Shown here one piece after another: positions 1 to 6,092 of a stretch of 6,092 bases of DNA (position 1 is the first letter of the stretch; each line of letters starts with the position of its first letter). Both the position numbers and the translations under genes were made by a program. The stretch covers positions 1 through 6,092 of the forward strand of contig CAJYRH010000130.1 of NCBI GenBank assembly GCA_913776795.1, given 5' to 3'. Below the pieces are notes generated by a model, which did not search any database, was not told the origin of the DNA, and saw only the letters and a list, made by a program, of their open reading frames with translations. The stretch is from an uncultured Pseudorhodoferax sp. (lineage in GTDB: Bacteria > Pseudomonadota > Gammaproteobacteria > Burkholderiales > Burkholderiaceae).

Positions 1-70
1 AGCCTCTGCCACCGCATGGCAACAAGCGCTGCAGTCAAGGACCACTAGCAGAACAAACGATGAGGTGAAT

Positions 71-145
71 TGGTGGGCGGTGGAGGCTTCGAACCTCCGA
101 CCCCAGCAGTGTGAATGCTGTGCTCTACCCCTGAGCTAACCGCCC
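71..145 (-). tRNA. tRNA-Val (anticodon CAC)
   Basis: The reverse strand folds into a complete 75-nt cloverleaf. The acceptor stem is GGGCGGT paired with ACCGCCC. The D arm is GCTC/GAGC with a 7-nt loop. The anticodon stem is CAGCA/TGCTG around the loop TTCACAC, which places CAC at positions 34-36. The variable loop has 5 nt, and the T arm is GGAGG/CCTCC around TTCGAAG. The discriminator is A and the terminal CCA is encoded. Anticodon CAC reads the valine codon GTG. It lies 59 nt downstream of the dnaQ stop codon on the same strand. I see no convincing promoter in that gap, so it may be processed from the operon's read-through transcript; this is inference. Confidence 0.97.
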
Positions 146-204
146 TTGACGCGCGTCTTTCGACTTGCTTCGTGTTTTCGTGCAGTGCTGCGCGAAGCCT
201 TAGA

Positions 205-927
205 TTATGCCATGCTTTTCGGCTCTTGCAACATAAATATCGTTTTTCCGTTGCTGGCCTTGTCGAGGTCGGCCAGAACCTGTGCATGGGCCACGAGCTC
301 GCCCTCCGTCGCCATCAGCACCGGCAGCGTGAACTGGCGCAGATCCACATCGACGACCACGCCCGCGTCGTCGTTCTCACCCGTGTCGATGTCGATCAGC
401 AGGGCGTCCTGGCCGCGCGTGAGGTTGATGTAGACATCGGCCAGCAGCTGCGCGTCCAGCTTGGCGCCGTGGAAGGTGCGGTTGGAGCGGTCGACGCCGA
501 AGCGGTCGCACAGCGCGTCGAGCGAGTTGCGCTTGCCCGGGAACAGTTGCTTGGCCATGACCAGGGTGTCCGTCACCTCGGCCACGTACTGCCGCAGCGG
601 CGCCAGGCCGGCCAACTCGAATTCCTTGTTCAGGAAGCCGACGTCGAAGGCGGCGTTGTGGATGATCAGCTCGGCGCCGCGCAGGTACTCCACCACGTCG
701 CGCGCCATGGTGGCGAACTTCGGCTTGTCGCGCAGGAACTCGGTGGTCAGGCCGTGGACGCGCAGCGCATCCTCATGGCTCTCGCGCTCCGGGTTGAAAT
801 ACAGATGCAGGTCGTTGCCGGTCAGCTTGCGGTTGACCAGTTCGACGCAGCCCAGTTCGATGACCCGGTCGCCGTTCTCGGCGGACAGGCCCGTGGTTTC
901 GGTGTCGAGAACGATCAGGCGCGACAT
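205..927 (-). CDS. dnaQ: DNA polymerase III epsilon subunit-type 3'-5' exonuclease (DnaQ family)
   Basis: This 240-residue protein is close to the length of E. coli epsilon (243). All DEDDh exonuclease residues are visible: D8 and E10 in the Exo I motif DTETTG, D95 in the Exo II motif HNAAFD, and H153 and D158 in the Exo III motif HGAKLD. It should remove mismatched 3' nucleotides during replication, working with the polymerase alpha subunit in the cytoplasm. QDALLI (173-178), just after the nuclease domain, lies where E. coli epsilon has its sliding-clamp-binding motif. The C-terminal 60 residues would contact the alpha subunit. The start is fixed by a strong Shine-Dalgarno sequence. The gene follows fdx by 58 nt, rather than sitting beside rnhA as in E. 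coli. It could be a second DnaQ paralogue rather than the replicative subunit; the window cannot settle this. Confidence 0.9.
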   Translation of the reverse strand: MSRLIVLDTETTGLSAENGDRVIELGCVELVNRKLTGNDLHLYFNPERESHEDALRVHGLTTEFLRDKPKFATMARDVVEYLRGAELIIHNAAFDVGFLNKEFELAGLAPLRQYVAEVTDTLVMAKQLFPGKRNSLDALCDRFGVDRSNRTFHGAKLDAQLLADVYINLTRGQDALLIDIDTGENDDAGVVVDVDLRQFTLPVLMATEGELVAHAQVLADLDKASNGKTIFMLQEPKSMA

Positions 928-934
928 GCTGCGG

Positions 935-942
935 CCTCCTCC
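935..942 (-). promoter_or_regulatory. Strong ribosome binding site of dnaQ
   Basis: The minus strand reads GGAGGAGG ending 7 nt before the ATG at 927. It is the strongest Shine-Dalgarno match in the window. It supports this start codon and suggests that dnaQ is translated independently of the upstream fdx gene. Confidence 0.8.
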
Positions 943-985
943 AGCCGGAATGCGGACGACAGGGTGGACAGGACGCGGGCCATGT

Positions 986-1324
986 TCAATGGTTTTCCTT
1001 GGCGTGGTTGATCGTGTACTTGGGAATCTCCACGGTCAGGTCCTTCTGCGCCAGGATGGCCTGGCAGGACAGCCGCGACTGCGGCGTCAGGCCCCAGGCG
1101 CGGTCGAGCAGGTCTTCCTCTTCTTCCTCGGCCTCGTTCAGGGATGCGAGTCCCTCGCGCACAATCACGTGGCAGGTGGTGCAGGCGCAGCTCATCTCGC
1201 AGGCGTGCTCGATGGGAATGCCGTTCTCGAGCAGCGCCTCGCAGATGGAAGTACCGGCCGGCGCCTGGATCTCGGTGCCCTGGGGACAGTATTCGGCGTG
1301 GGGAAGGATCTTGATGGTGGGCAT
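986..1324 (-). CDS. fdx: ISC-type [2Fe-2S] ferredoxin
   Basis: This 112-residue protein carries the adrenodoxin-like pattern C42-x5-C48-x2-C51-x35-C87, the spacing that binds the [2Fe-2S] cluster in E. coli Fdx. The stretch HACEMSCACTTCH and the C-terminal VEIPKYTINHA are family signatures. C46 lies inside the loop but is not expected to be a ligand. Its role is to pass electrons to the IscS/IscU complex during cluster assembly. Acidic residues 64-71 include five consecutive glutamates, in the region where the E. coli protein is also acidic. The ATG follows the hscA stop by 8 nt and has no good Shine-Dalgarno sequence, so translation is probably coupled to hscA. iscX, which follows fdx in E. 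coli, is missing here. Confidence 0.97.
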   Translation of the reverse strand: MPTIKILPHAEYCPQGTEIQAPAGTSICEALLENGIPIEHACEMSCACTTCHVIVREGLASLNEAEEEEEDLLDRAWGLTPQSRLSCQAILAQKDLTVEIPKYTINHAKENH

Positions 1325-1332
1325 GGGGATCG

Positions 1333-3189
1333 TCAGACGGATTCGATGCTGCGGCCGGCCAGCGCCTGGGCGATGCCCTGGTTCATGCGCTGGGCGGCGA
1401 AGGCCTCGGTGCCGCGCGCCAGCGCCTCGGTCGCCTCGGTGATGGCGGCCTTGTCGTTGCCATCGCGCAGCGCGTCGAGTTTGGCCAGCAAGGCGTCGAT
1501 GGCCTCGCGCTCGGGCGGCGACAGCAGCGCGCCGTCGGCCGCCAGCGCGCTGCGGGTGGCCTGGCGCATGCGGTCGGCCTCGACGCGCGCCTCGATCAGC
1601 GCGCGCTGCTGCATGTCGTGCTGCGCGGTGGCGAAGCCCTCCTGCAGCATGGTGGCGATCTGATCGTCCGACAGGCCATAGGACGGCTTGACCGTCACGC
1701 TGGCCTCGACGCCGCTGCTCTGCTCCCTGGCCGTGACGGACAGCAGCCCATCGGCGTCGACGGTGAAGGTGACGCGGATGCGCGCCGCGCCGGCCGCCAT
1801 GGGCGGAATGCGCCGCAGCGTGAAGCGCGCCAGGCTGCGGCAGTCGGCCACCAGGTCGCGCTCGCCCTGCACCACGTGCAGCGCCAGGGCCGTCTGGCCA
1901 TCCTGGTAGGTGGTGAAGTCCTGCGCCATCGCGGTCGGGATGGTGGTGTTGCGTGGCACGATGCGTTCCACCAGGCCGCCCATGGTCTCCAGGCCCAGCG
2001 ACAGCGGAATCACGTCCAGCAGCAGCAGGTTGCCCGCGCCATCGTTGCCCGCCAGCTGGTTGGCCTGGATGGCGGCGCCCAGCGCCACGACTTCGTCGGG
2101 ATTGAGGTTGGTGAGCGGCGGCTGGCCGAAGAAGCCGGCGACGGCCTCGCGGATCTGCGGCATGCGCGTGGCGCCGCCGACCAGCACCACGCCCTGCAGC
2201 TCGCCGGGCGCCATCCGCGCATCGCGCAGTGCCTTGCGCACGGCCGCCAGGGTGCGCTGGGTGAGCGCCTGGGTGGCCGCGTCGAAATCCACGCGGGCGA
2301 TGTCGAGCCGATGGGCGCGGCCGCCGAGTTCGACATCCAGCACGGCAGCCTCGACGTCGGTCAGGGCCTCCTTGCAGCGCCGCGCGGCGACGAGCAGCCG
2401 GGCGCGTTCCTCGTCACTGGCGGGCGCAGCGCCGATGCGCGCCGCCGCGAGGTCGGCCAGCGCATGGTCGTAGTCGTCGCCACCCAGCGCCGAGTCGCCG
2501 CCGGTGGCGATGACCTCGAACACGCCCTGCGTCAGCCGCAGCACCGAGATGTCGAAGGTGCCGCCCCCCAGGTCGTACACGGCATAGACGCCCTCGCTGC
2601 CGTTGTCCAGCCCGTAGGCGATGGCCGCCGCGGTCGGCTCGCTGATGAGGCGCAGCACGTTCAAGCCGGCCAGCTGGGACGCATCCTTGGTGGCCTGGCG
2701 CTGGCCTTCGTCGAAGTAGGCGGGCACGGTGATGACGGCGCCGTACGGGTCGCCGTCGAAGGTGTCCTCGGCGCGGTAGCGCAGCGTGGCCAGCACCTCG
2801 GCGCTGACCTCCACCGGCGACTTGGCGCCTGCCACGGTCTGCACCTTGACCATGCCGCCTTCGTCCACCAGCGAGTAGGGCATGGCGTCGCGGTTGGCCA
2901 CGTCATCGAGGCCGCGGCCCATCAGCCGCTTGGCCGACGTGATGGTGTTGGCGGGATCGGTGGCGCGCGCTTCCAGCGCCGCGAAACCGATCTGCCGGCG
3001 CTGCGCATCCAGGTAGCGCACCACCGAGGGCAGGATCACCCTGCCCTGCTCGTCGGGCAGGCATTCGGCCACGCCGTTGCGCACCGCCGCCACCAGCGAA
3101 TGCGTGGTGCCCAGGTCGATGCCGACAGCGATGCGCCGCTGGTGCGGGTCCGGCGCCTGGCCGGGTTCGGAAATCTGGAGAAGTGCCAT
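1333..3189 (-). CDS. hscA: Fe-S biogenesis Hsp70-type chaperone HscA
   Basis: This 618-residue protein is two residues longer than E. coli HscA. The N-terminus [10 protein letters not shown] matches the E. coli protein as I recall it and fixes the start. The ATPase domain shows phosphate loop 1 ([11 protein letters not shown], from residue 23), phosphate loop 2 (DLGGGTFD, 206-213) and the adenosine motif ([10 protein letters not shown], 335-344). The interdomain linker [15 protein letters not shown] (388-402) leads to the substrate-binding domain and a helical lid from about 505. HscA recognises the LPPVK motif of IscU and, stimulated by HscB, drives cluster release to acceptor proteins. DLGTTH has histidine where DnaK and E. 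coli HscA have asparagine. The ATG is 8 nt after the hscB stop with only a weak Shine-Dalgarno sequence, suggesting translational coupling. Confidence 0.98.
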   Translation of the reverse strand: MALLQISEPGQAPDPHQRRIAVGIDLGTTHSLVAAVRNGVAECLPDEQGRVILPSVVRYLDAQRRQIGFAALEARATDPANTITSAKRLMGRGLDDVANRDAMPYSLVDEGGMVKVQTVAGAKSPVEVSAEVLATLRYRAEDTFDGDPYGAVITVPAYFDEGQRQATKDASQLAGLNVLRLISEPTAAAIAYGLDNGSEGVYAVYDLGGGTFDISVLRLTQGVFEVIATGGDSALGGDDYDHALADLAAARIGAAPASDEERARLLVAARRCKEALTDVEAAVLDVELGGRAHRLDIARVDFDAATQALTQRTLAAVRKALRDARMAPGELQGVVLVGGATRMPQIREAVAGFFGQPPLTNLNPDEVVALGAAIQANQLAGNDGAGNLLLLDVIPLSLGLETMGGLVERIVPRNTTIPTAMAQDFTTYQDGQTALALHVVQGERDLVADCRSLARFTLRRIPPMAAGAARIRVTFTVDADGLLSVTAREQSSGVEASVTVKPSYGLSDDQIATMLQEGFATAQHDMQQRALIEARVEADRMRQATRSALAADGALLSPPEREAIDALLAKLDALRDGNDKAAITEATEALARGTEAFAAQRMNQGIAQALAGRSIESV

Positions 3190-3197
3190 GAAGAAAA

Positions 3198-3716
3198 CTA
3201 TTGTCCCAGCCGGTCGAGCCGCTCATCGAGCTCGCTCGAGAAGCGCTCGATGAACATGAGGGCTCTCACCTGCTGGGCGGCGGCCGGATAGTCGCCCTTT
3301 TCGTCGATCAGCCAGTCGAGGCTGGAAAGTGGGCGGGCCCGCGCCGCCTGAACCTGCTGCTGCAGCGCGTCGAGCGCCGCGGCATCGCCGGCCTCTTCGA
3401 GCTCCTCGCGCCAGCTCATCTGCTGCATGAGGAACTCGGCCGGCATCGCGGTGTTGTTCTCGGCCTGGATCGGCGCGCCGTGCATTTCGCACAGGTAGGC
3501 GGCGCGGCGCAGCGGGTCCTTCAGGCGCTGGTAGGCCTCATTGATGCGCACCGACCATTGCATGGCCAGCCGCTGCGCGGCCGCGCCCTGGCTGGCGAAG
3601 CGGTCGGGATGGGCCTCGCGCTGCAGTTCCTTCCAACGCGCATCGAGGGCCGAACGTTCCTGCGCGAAGGTCGGTGCCACTGCGAACAGCGTGAAGTCAT
3701 CGTCGGTCAACTGCAT
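3198..3716 (-). CDS. hscB: Fe-S biogenesis J-domain co-chaperone HscB
   Basis: The protein has 172 residues, against 171 in E. coli. The N-terminal J domain (about 1-75) carries the HPD triad at 36-38, which stimulates the ATPase of HscA. The C-terminal helical domain contains [14 protein letters not shown] (95-108), which aligns with the E. coli patch that binds IscU; F155 matches a further IscU contact. The reading frame is open upstream to an ATG at 3815, but the start at 3716 is preferred. It has a Shine-Dalgarno sequence 6 nt away and gives the family's usual N-terminus, whereas the longer form would overlap iscA and translate through the terminator-like stem. The stop codon is TAG, 8 nt before hscA. 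Confidence 0.95.
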   Translation of the reverse strand: MQLTDDDFTLFAVAPTFAQERSALDARWKELQREAHPDRFASQGAAAQRLAMQWSVRINEAYQRLKDPLRRAAYLCEMHGAPIQAENNTAMPAEFLMQQMSWREELEEAGDAAALDALQQQVQAARARPLSSLDWLIDEKGDYPAAAQQVRALMFIERFSSELDERLDRLGQ

Positions 3717-3722
3717 CGGCCA

Positions 3723-3728
3723 CTCCTC
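3723..3728 (-). promoter_or_regulatory. Ribosome binding site that sets the hscB start
   Basis: The minus strand reads GAGGAG, ending 6 nt before the ATG at 3716. It decides in favour of the 172-residue HscB over a 33-residue N-terminal extension starting at 3815. It lies 8 nt beyond the U-rich tail of the upstream stem-loop, so it stays free when that stem forms. Confidence 0.75.
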
Positions 3729-3736
3729 GTGCTGCC

Positions 3737-3770
3737 AAGAAAAAGCCGCCAGGCCCTTGCGGCTGGCGGC
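3737..3770 (-). terminator. Intrinsic terminator-like stem-loop between iscA and hscB
   Basis: The minus-strand RNA has a perfect 8-bp GC-rich inverted repeat, GCCGCCAG (3770-3763) and CTGGCGGC (3752-3745), around a 10-nt loop. Five U residues (3744-3740) follow at once, then CUU. Two G-U pairs could extend the base using the first residues of the U-tract. The stem begins 20 nt after the iscA stop, and the U-tract ends 20 nt before the hscB ATG. This has the form of a Rho-independent terminator oriented with the operon. Because hscB, hscA and fdx have no other obvious promoter, I infer partial termination (attenuation) or an mRNA-stabilising 3' end for iscRSUA, not a full stop. Confidence 0.75.
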
Positions 3771-3790
3771 CCGGTGGTCCAGCGTGCGCG

Positions 3791-4114
3791 TCAGACGCGG
3801 AAGCTCTCGCCGCAACCGCAGCGGTCGCGCTCGTTCGGATTGTTGAAGCGGAAACCCTCGTTCAGGCCTTCGCGCACGAAGTCGAGCTCGGTGCCGTCGA
3901 TGTAGGCCAGGCTCTTGGGATCGACCAGCACCTTCACGCCGTGTTCTTCGAAGACCACGTCTTCGGGCGACAGCTCGTCCACATACTCCAGCTTGTAGGC
4001 CAGCCCCGAGCAGCCCGTCGTCTTGACGCCGAGCCGCACACCGACGCCCTTGCCCCGCTTGCTCAGGTAGCGGGTGACGTGGCGTGCAGCGGCCTCGGTC
4101 AGCGTGATCGACAT
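3791..4114 (-). CDS. iscA: A-type iron-sulfur cluster carrier IscA
   Basis: This 107-residue protein has exactly the E. coli IscA length. The three conserved cysteines are present: C35 in TTGCSGLAY, and C99 and C101 in the C-terminal CGCGESF motif, the arrangement that binds iron or an Fe-S cluster between subunits. The segment [16 protein letters not shown] is typical of IscA rather than of ErpA or SufA, and the operon position agrees. It receives iron or clusters and delivers them to target apoproteins in the cytoplasm. The sequence AAGGA ends 10 nt before the ATG. iscU ends 37 nt upstream. It is the last gene before the terminator-like stem-loop. Confidence 0.97.
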   Translation of the reverse strand: MSITLTEAAARHVTRYLSKRGKGVGVRLGVKTTGCSGLAYKLEYVDELSPEDVVFEEHGVKVLVDPKSLAYIDGTELDFVREGLNEGFRFNNPNERDRCGCGESFRV

Positions 4115-4132
4115 TGCGCGCGCGTCCTTGTT

Positions 4133-4151
4133 GTCGGGGTTCGTCGGGTTC
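4133..4151 (-). repeat. Short imperfect tandem repeat in the iscU-iscA spacer
   Basis: The minus strand reads GAACCCGAC followed directly by GAACCCCGAC, two adjacent copies differing by one C. They lie just after the iscU stop codon and before the iscA ribosome binding site. A small duplication by replication slippage would explain it; I see no sign of function. Confidence 0.4.
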
Positions 4152-4565
4152 TCAGGAGGCCACGGCCTCGGCGCCGGTCTTGGCGGCGGCCTTGGTGCGG
4201 TAGTCGTCCACCGCGGCCTTGATCGCGTCCTCGGCCAGGATCGAGCAGTGGATCTTCACCGGCGGCAGCGCCAGCTCTTCGGCGATCTGCGCATTCTTGA
4301 GCGATGCCGCCTCGTCCAGCGTCTTGCCCTTCACCCATTCCGTCACCAGCGACGACGAGGCGATGGCCGAGCCGCAGCCGTAGGTCTTGAAGCGCGCATC
4401 CTCGATCACGCCGGTCTGGGGGTTGACCTTGATCTGCAGCTTCATCACGTCGCCGCAGGCAGGTGCACCCACCATGCCGGTGCCAACGGTGTCGTCGCCC
4501 TTGTCGAAAGAGCCGACGTTGCGGGGGTTTTCGTAGTGGTCGATGACCTTGTCCGAATAAGCCAT
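4152..4565 (-). CDS. iscU: Iron-sulfur cluster assembly scaffold IscU
   Basis: This 137-residue protein is the scaffold on which [2Fe-2S] clusters are built from sulfur delivered by IscS. The active-site residues are all present: C37 and D39 in GAPACGDV, C64 in TYGCGS, and H106-C107 in [14 protein letters not shown] at 100-104 is the recognition motif for HscA. Numbering runs one ahead of E. coli after residue 50 because of a single-residue insertion. The protein is about nine residues longer than the E. coli one, with an alanine-rich C-terminal tail. A purine-rich AAGAGG lies 5 nt before the ATG. iscS ends 25 nt upstream, and the two products form the core complex. Confidence 0.98.
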   Translation of the reverse strand: MAYSDKVIDHYENPRNVGSFDKGDDTVGTGMVGAPACGDVMKLQIKVNPQTGVIEDARFKTYGCGSAIASSSLVTEWVKGKTLDEAASLKNAQIAEELALPPVKIHCSILAEDAIKAAVDDYRTKAAAKTGAEAVAS

Positions 4566-4590
4566 GGGGTCCTCTTCTTTCTTTGTGGAT

Positions 4591-5811
4591 TCAGTGGGCA
4601 GACCACTGGATCGTGCTCAGGTCGACGCCATCCTTGTACATCTCCCACAAGGGGCTCAGCTCGCGCAGCTTGGCCACGTTGTGACGGATGGACGCGATGG
4701 CGACGTCGATTTCTTCCTCGGTCGTGAAACGGCCGATGGTCATGCGCAGGCTGCTGTGGGCCAGCTCGTCGCTGCGGCCCAGGGCGCGCAGCACATAGCT
4801 CGGCTCCAGGCTGGCGGAGGTGCAGGCAGAACCCGACGACACCGCCAGGCCCTTGATGCCCATGATCAGCGACTCGCCTTCGACGAAGTTGAAGCTGATG
4901 TTCAGGTTGTGCGGCACCCGCTGCGTCAGGTCGCCGTTGATGAACACCTGCTCGATGTCCGACAGGCCGTCGATCAAACGCTTCTGCAGCGCACGCGCCT
5001 TGGCGAGATCCTGCGCCATTTCTTCCTTGGCGATACGGAAGGCCTCGCCCATGCCCACGATCTGGTGCGTGGGCAAGGTGCCCGAACGCATGCCGCGTTC
5101 GTGGCCGCCGCCGTGCATCTGGGCTTCCAGCCGGACGCGCGGCTTGCGGCGCACGTACAGCGCACCGATGCCCTTGGGGCCGTAGGTCTTGTGCGAAGCC
5201 AGGCTCATCAGGTCGATGGGCAATTGCGTGACGTCGATCTCGACCTTGCCGGTGGCCTGCGCCGCATCAACGTGGAAGATCACGCCCTTCTCACGGCAGG
5301 CATTGCCCAGGGCCACCATGTCCTGCACGACGCCGATCTCGTTGTTGACGAACATCACGCTCGCCAGAATGGTGTCGGGACGGATGGCGGTCTTGAACTT
5401 GTCAAGGTCCAGCAGGCCGTTTTCCTCGACCTCGAGATACGTCACCTCGAAGCCCTGGCGCTCCAGCTCGCGCATGGTATCCAGCACCGCCTTGTGCTCG
5501 GTCTTGACAGTGATGAGGTGCCGGCCCTTTTCCTTATAGAAATGGGCCGCACCCTTCAACGCCAGGTTGTCGGATTCGGTAGCGCCCGAGGTCCAGATGA
5601 TCTCGCGCGGATCGGCATTGATCAGGGCGGCAACGTCGCCGCGGGCCTTCTCCACCGCCTCTTCGGCCTCCCAGCCCCACGCATGGCTGCGCGAAGCGGG
5701 ATTGCCGAAATGCTCACGCAGCCAGGGAATCATGGCGTCGACCACACGCGGGTCGACCGGCGTGGTCGCGCCGTAATCAAGATAGATCGGGAAATGAGGA
5801 GTGACGTCCAT
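4591..5811 (-). CDS. iscS: Cysteine desulfurase IscS
   Basis: This 406-residue protein (E. coli IscS has 404) is a fold-type I PLP enzyme that converts cysteine to alanine and holds the sulfur as a persulfide for IscU and other acceptors such as tRNA-thiolation proteins. The PLP lysine is K208 in SHKTYGPKG. Other cofactor-site residues are H106 (TEHKAV), D182 and Q185 (VDAAQATG). The mobile persulfide cysteine is C330 in [10 protein letters not shown], which lies in the long loop typical of the IscS group rather than SufS. The C-terminus ends WSAH, resembling the E. coli IscU-docking tail. Residue 14 is glycine (DYGATTP) where E. coli has serine. The ATG is the only start before the conserved PIYLDY, but its Shine-Dalgarno match is poor, a feature that could allow post-transcriptional control. 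Confidence 0.98.
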   Translation of the reverse strand: MDVTPHFPIYLDYGATTPVDPRVVDAMIPWLREHFGNPASRSHAWGWEAEEAVEKARGDVAALINADPREIIWTSGATESDNLALKGAAHFYKEKGRHLITVKTEHKAVLDTMRELERQGFEVTYLEVEENGLLDLDKFKTAIRPDTILASVMFVNNEIGVVQDMVALGNACREKGVIFHVDAAQATGKVEIDVTQLPIDLMSLASHKTYGPKGIGALYVRRKPRVRLEAQMHGGGHERGMRSGTLPTHQIVGMGEAFRIAKEEMAQDLAKARALQKRLIDGLSDIEQVFINGDLTQRVPHNLNISFNFVEGESLIMGIKGLAVSSGSACTSASLEPSYVLRALGRSDELAHSSLRMTIGRFTTEEEIDVAIASIRHNVAKLRELSPLWEMYKDGVDLSTIQWSAH

Positions 5812-5856
5812 GGCTCGCTCGTGCTGGCGTGGATACGGAAACGATCACGAACGGAG

Positions 5857-5885
5857 GAGCCGGCAGCGACAGGCCGCCGCGGCTC
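5857..5885 (-). promoter_or_regulatory. Stable RNA hairpin in the iscR-iscS spacer
   Basis: In the minus-strand RNA, GAGCC-GCGGCG (5885-5875) pairs with CGCUGC-C-GGCUC (5868-5857). This gives 11 bp with one G-U pair and a single bulged C, closing a 6-nt loop GCCUGU. The hairpin begins 12 nt after the iscR stop codon, and no U-tract follows, so it is not a standard terminator. In E. coli a structured iscR-iscS spacer shields the iscR part of the message when RyhB triggers decay of iscSUA. By analogy this hairpin may protect the iscR 3' end; that role is inference. Confidence 0.55.
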
Positions 5886-5897
5886 GCCCGCCGTGCA

Positions 5898-6092
5898 TCA
5901 GGACTTGGCGAAGGCGTTGCCGAGGGCGAACACCGAGTTGGGTGCGTTCACCCGGATCGGCTTGACCACCGGCTGGCTCGAGATCGCCCGCTTGACGGCC
6001 GGCTTGTTCTCGACCTGCACGCCCTTGGCGATCTGGTCGTCCACCAGCTTCTGCAGCGTGACGGAATCCAGGAACTCGACCATCTTCTGGTT
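5898..6092 (-). CDS. iscR: Fe-S cluster-sensing transcriptional regulator IscR, C-terminal part (5' end outside window)
   Basis: The frame is open to the window edge and reads NQKMVEFLDSVTLQKLVDD from there, which corresponds to the last conserved helix of IscR, an Rrf2-family winged-helix regulator. About 64 C-terminal residues are visible. The DNA-binding domain and the three cysteines that hold the [2Fe-2S] cluster would lie outside the window. In other proteobacteria the cluster-loaded form represses the isc operon. The tail after LVDDQ runs 44 residues, longer than I recall for E. coli (about 27). It is basic and rich in valine and proline, and ends in a hydrophobic patch SVFALGNAF. Identification rests on this short segment plus its position directly upstream of iscS. 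Confidence 0.85.
   Translation of the reverse strand, partial: NQKMVEFLDSVTLQKLVDDQIAKGVQVENKPAVKRAISSQPVVKPIRVNAPNSVFALGNAFAKS

Noticed and set aside
1..17. A possible gene start on the minus strand at position 17 (ATG CGG TGG CAG).
   Set aside because: Only five codons lie in the window, there is no ribosome binding site upstream, and nothing can be recognised.
7..21. A 5-bp hairpin (TGCCA/TGGCA) downstream of the tRNA as a terminator.
   Set aside because: The stem is short and no T-rich stretch follows it on the minus strand.
71..145. The tRNA-Val gene as an integration site for a mobile element.
   Set aside because: tRNA 3' ends are common attachment sites, but only 70 bases lie beyond it and they contain no repeat of the tRNA end and no integrase.
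168..199. A GCTTCG...CGAAGC inverted repeat between dnaQ and the tRNA as a terminator.
   Set aside because: The arms are 6 bp apart by about 20 nt and no U-tract follows, so the stem is too weak to call.
115..1011. A 298-codon open frame on the plus strand opposite dnaQ, beginning inside the tRNA.
   Set aside because: It starts within the tRNA gene, shows no recognisable domain and mirrors the dnaQ codons; dnaQ has all catalytic residues and a strong ribosome binding site.
461..1663. A 400-codon plus-strand open frame crossing dnaQ, fdx and hscA.
   Set aside because: It lies opposite three well-supported genes and their spacers and has a serine/arginine-rich composition without motifs.
1618..3291. 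A 557-codon open frame on the plus strand, opposite hscA.
   Set aside because: hscA on the other strand is unmistakable over the whole stretch. The plus-strand product is a low-complexity mix rich in histidine, arginine, glycine and alanine with no motif, as expected opposite a GC-rich gene.
3717..3815. A 33-residue N-terminal extension of HscB starting at 3815.
   Set aside because: It would overlap the end of iscA and run through the terminator-like stem, while the ATG at 3716 has a well-placed ribosome binding site and gives the usual family length.

Overview
The window is the greater part of a housekeeping iron-sulfur cluster (isc) operon, read entirely on the minus strand. It is followed by a DnaQ-type proofreading exonuclease gene and a tRNA-Val gene. 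The sequence is GC-rich. The gene order iscR-iscS-iscU-iscA-hscB-hscA-fdx is the classical proteobacterial one. IscS begins with an N-terminus ([17 protein letters not shown]) that I associate from memory with Burkholderiales, most likely Comamonadaceae. That family-level placement is a moderate-confidence inference; betaproteobacterium is more secure.

Layout in transcription order, from high to low coordinates. The 3' end of iscR (cluster-sensing Rrf2-family repressor) is cut by the right window edge. An 86-nt spacer with an 11-bp hairpin leads to iscS (cysteine desulfurase), then iscU (scaffold, 25-nt gap) and iscA (A-type carrier, 37-nt gap). A 74-nt spacer follows, carrying a GC-rich stem and U-tract that looks like an intrinsic terminator. 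Then come hscB (J-protein co-chaperone), hscA (Hsp70-type chaperone) and fdx ([2Fe-2S] ferredoxin), tightly packed with 8-nt gaps. After 58 nt comes dnaQ, and finally tRNA-Val(CAC). Positions 1-70, beyond the tRNA, hold no feature I can support. No gene-free stretch reaches 300 bases, and no plus-strand gene is credible.

How the genes work together: IscS strips sulfur from cysteine, IscU assembles the cluster with electrons probably supplied by Fdx, HscA/HscB release the cluster from IscU in an ATP-driven cycle, IscA carries iron or clusters onward, and IscR adjusts the operon to cluster supply. Every catalytic or cluster-binding residue I checked is present, so the pathway looks intact. iscX, which follows fdx in E. 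coli, is absent here, and an exonuclease gene occupies that place.

I see no novel system. The points most worth a second look are regulatory: the terminator-like element splitting the operon between iscA and hscB, the hairpin between iscR and iscS, and the attachment of dnaQ to the operon's end.
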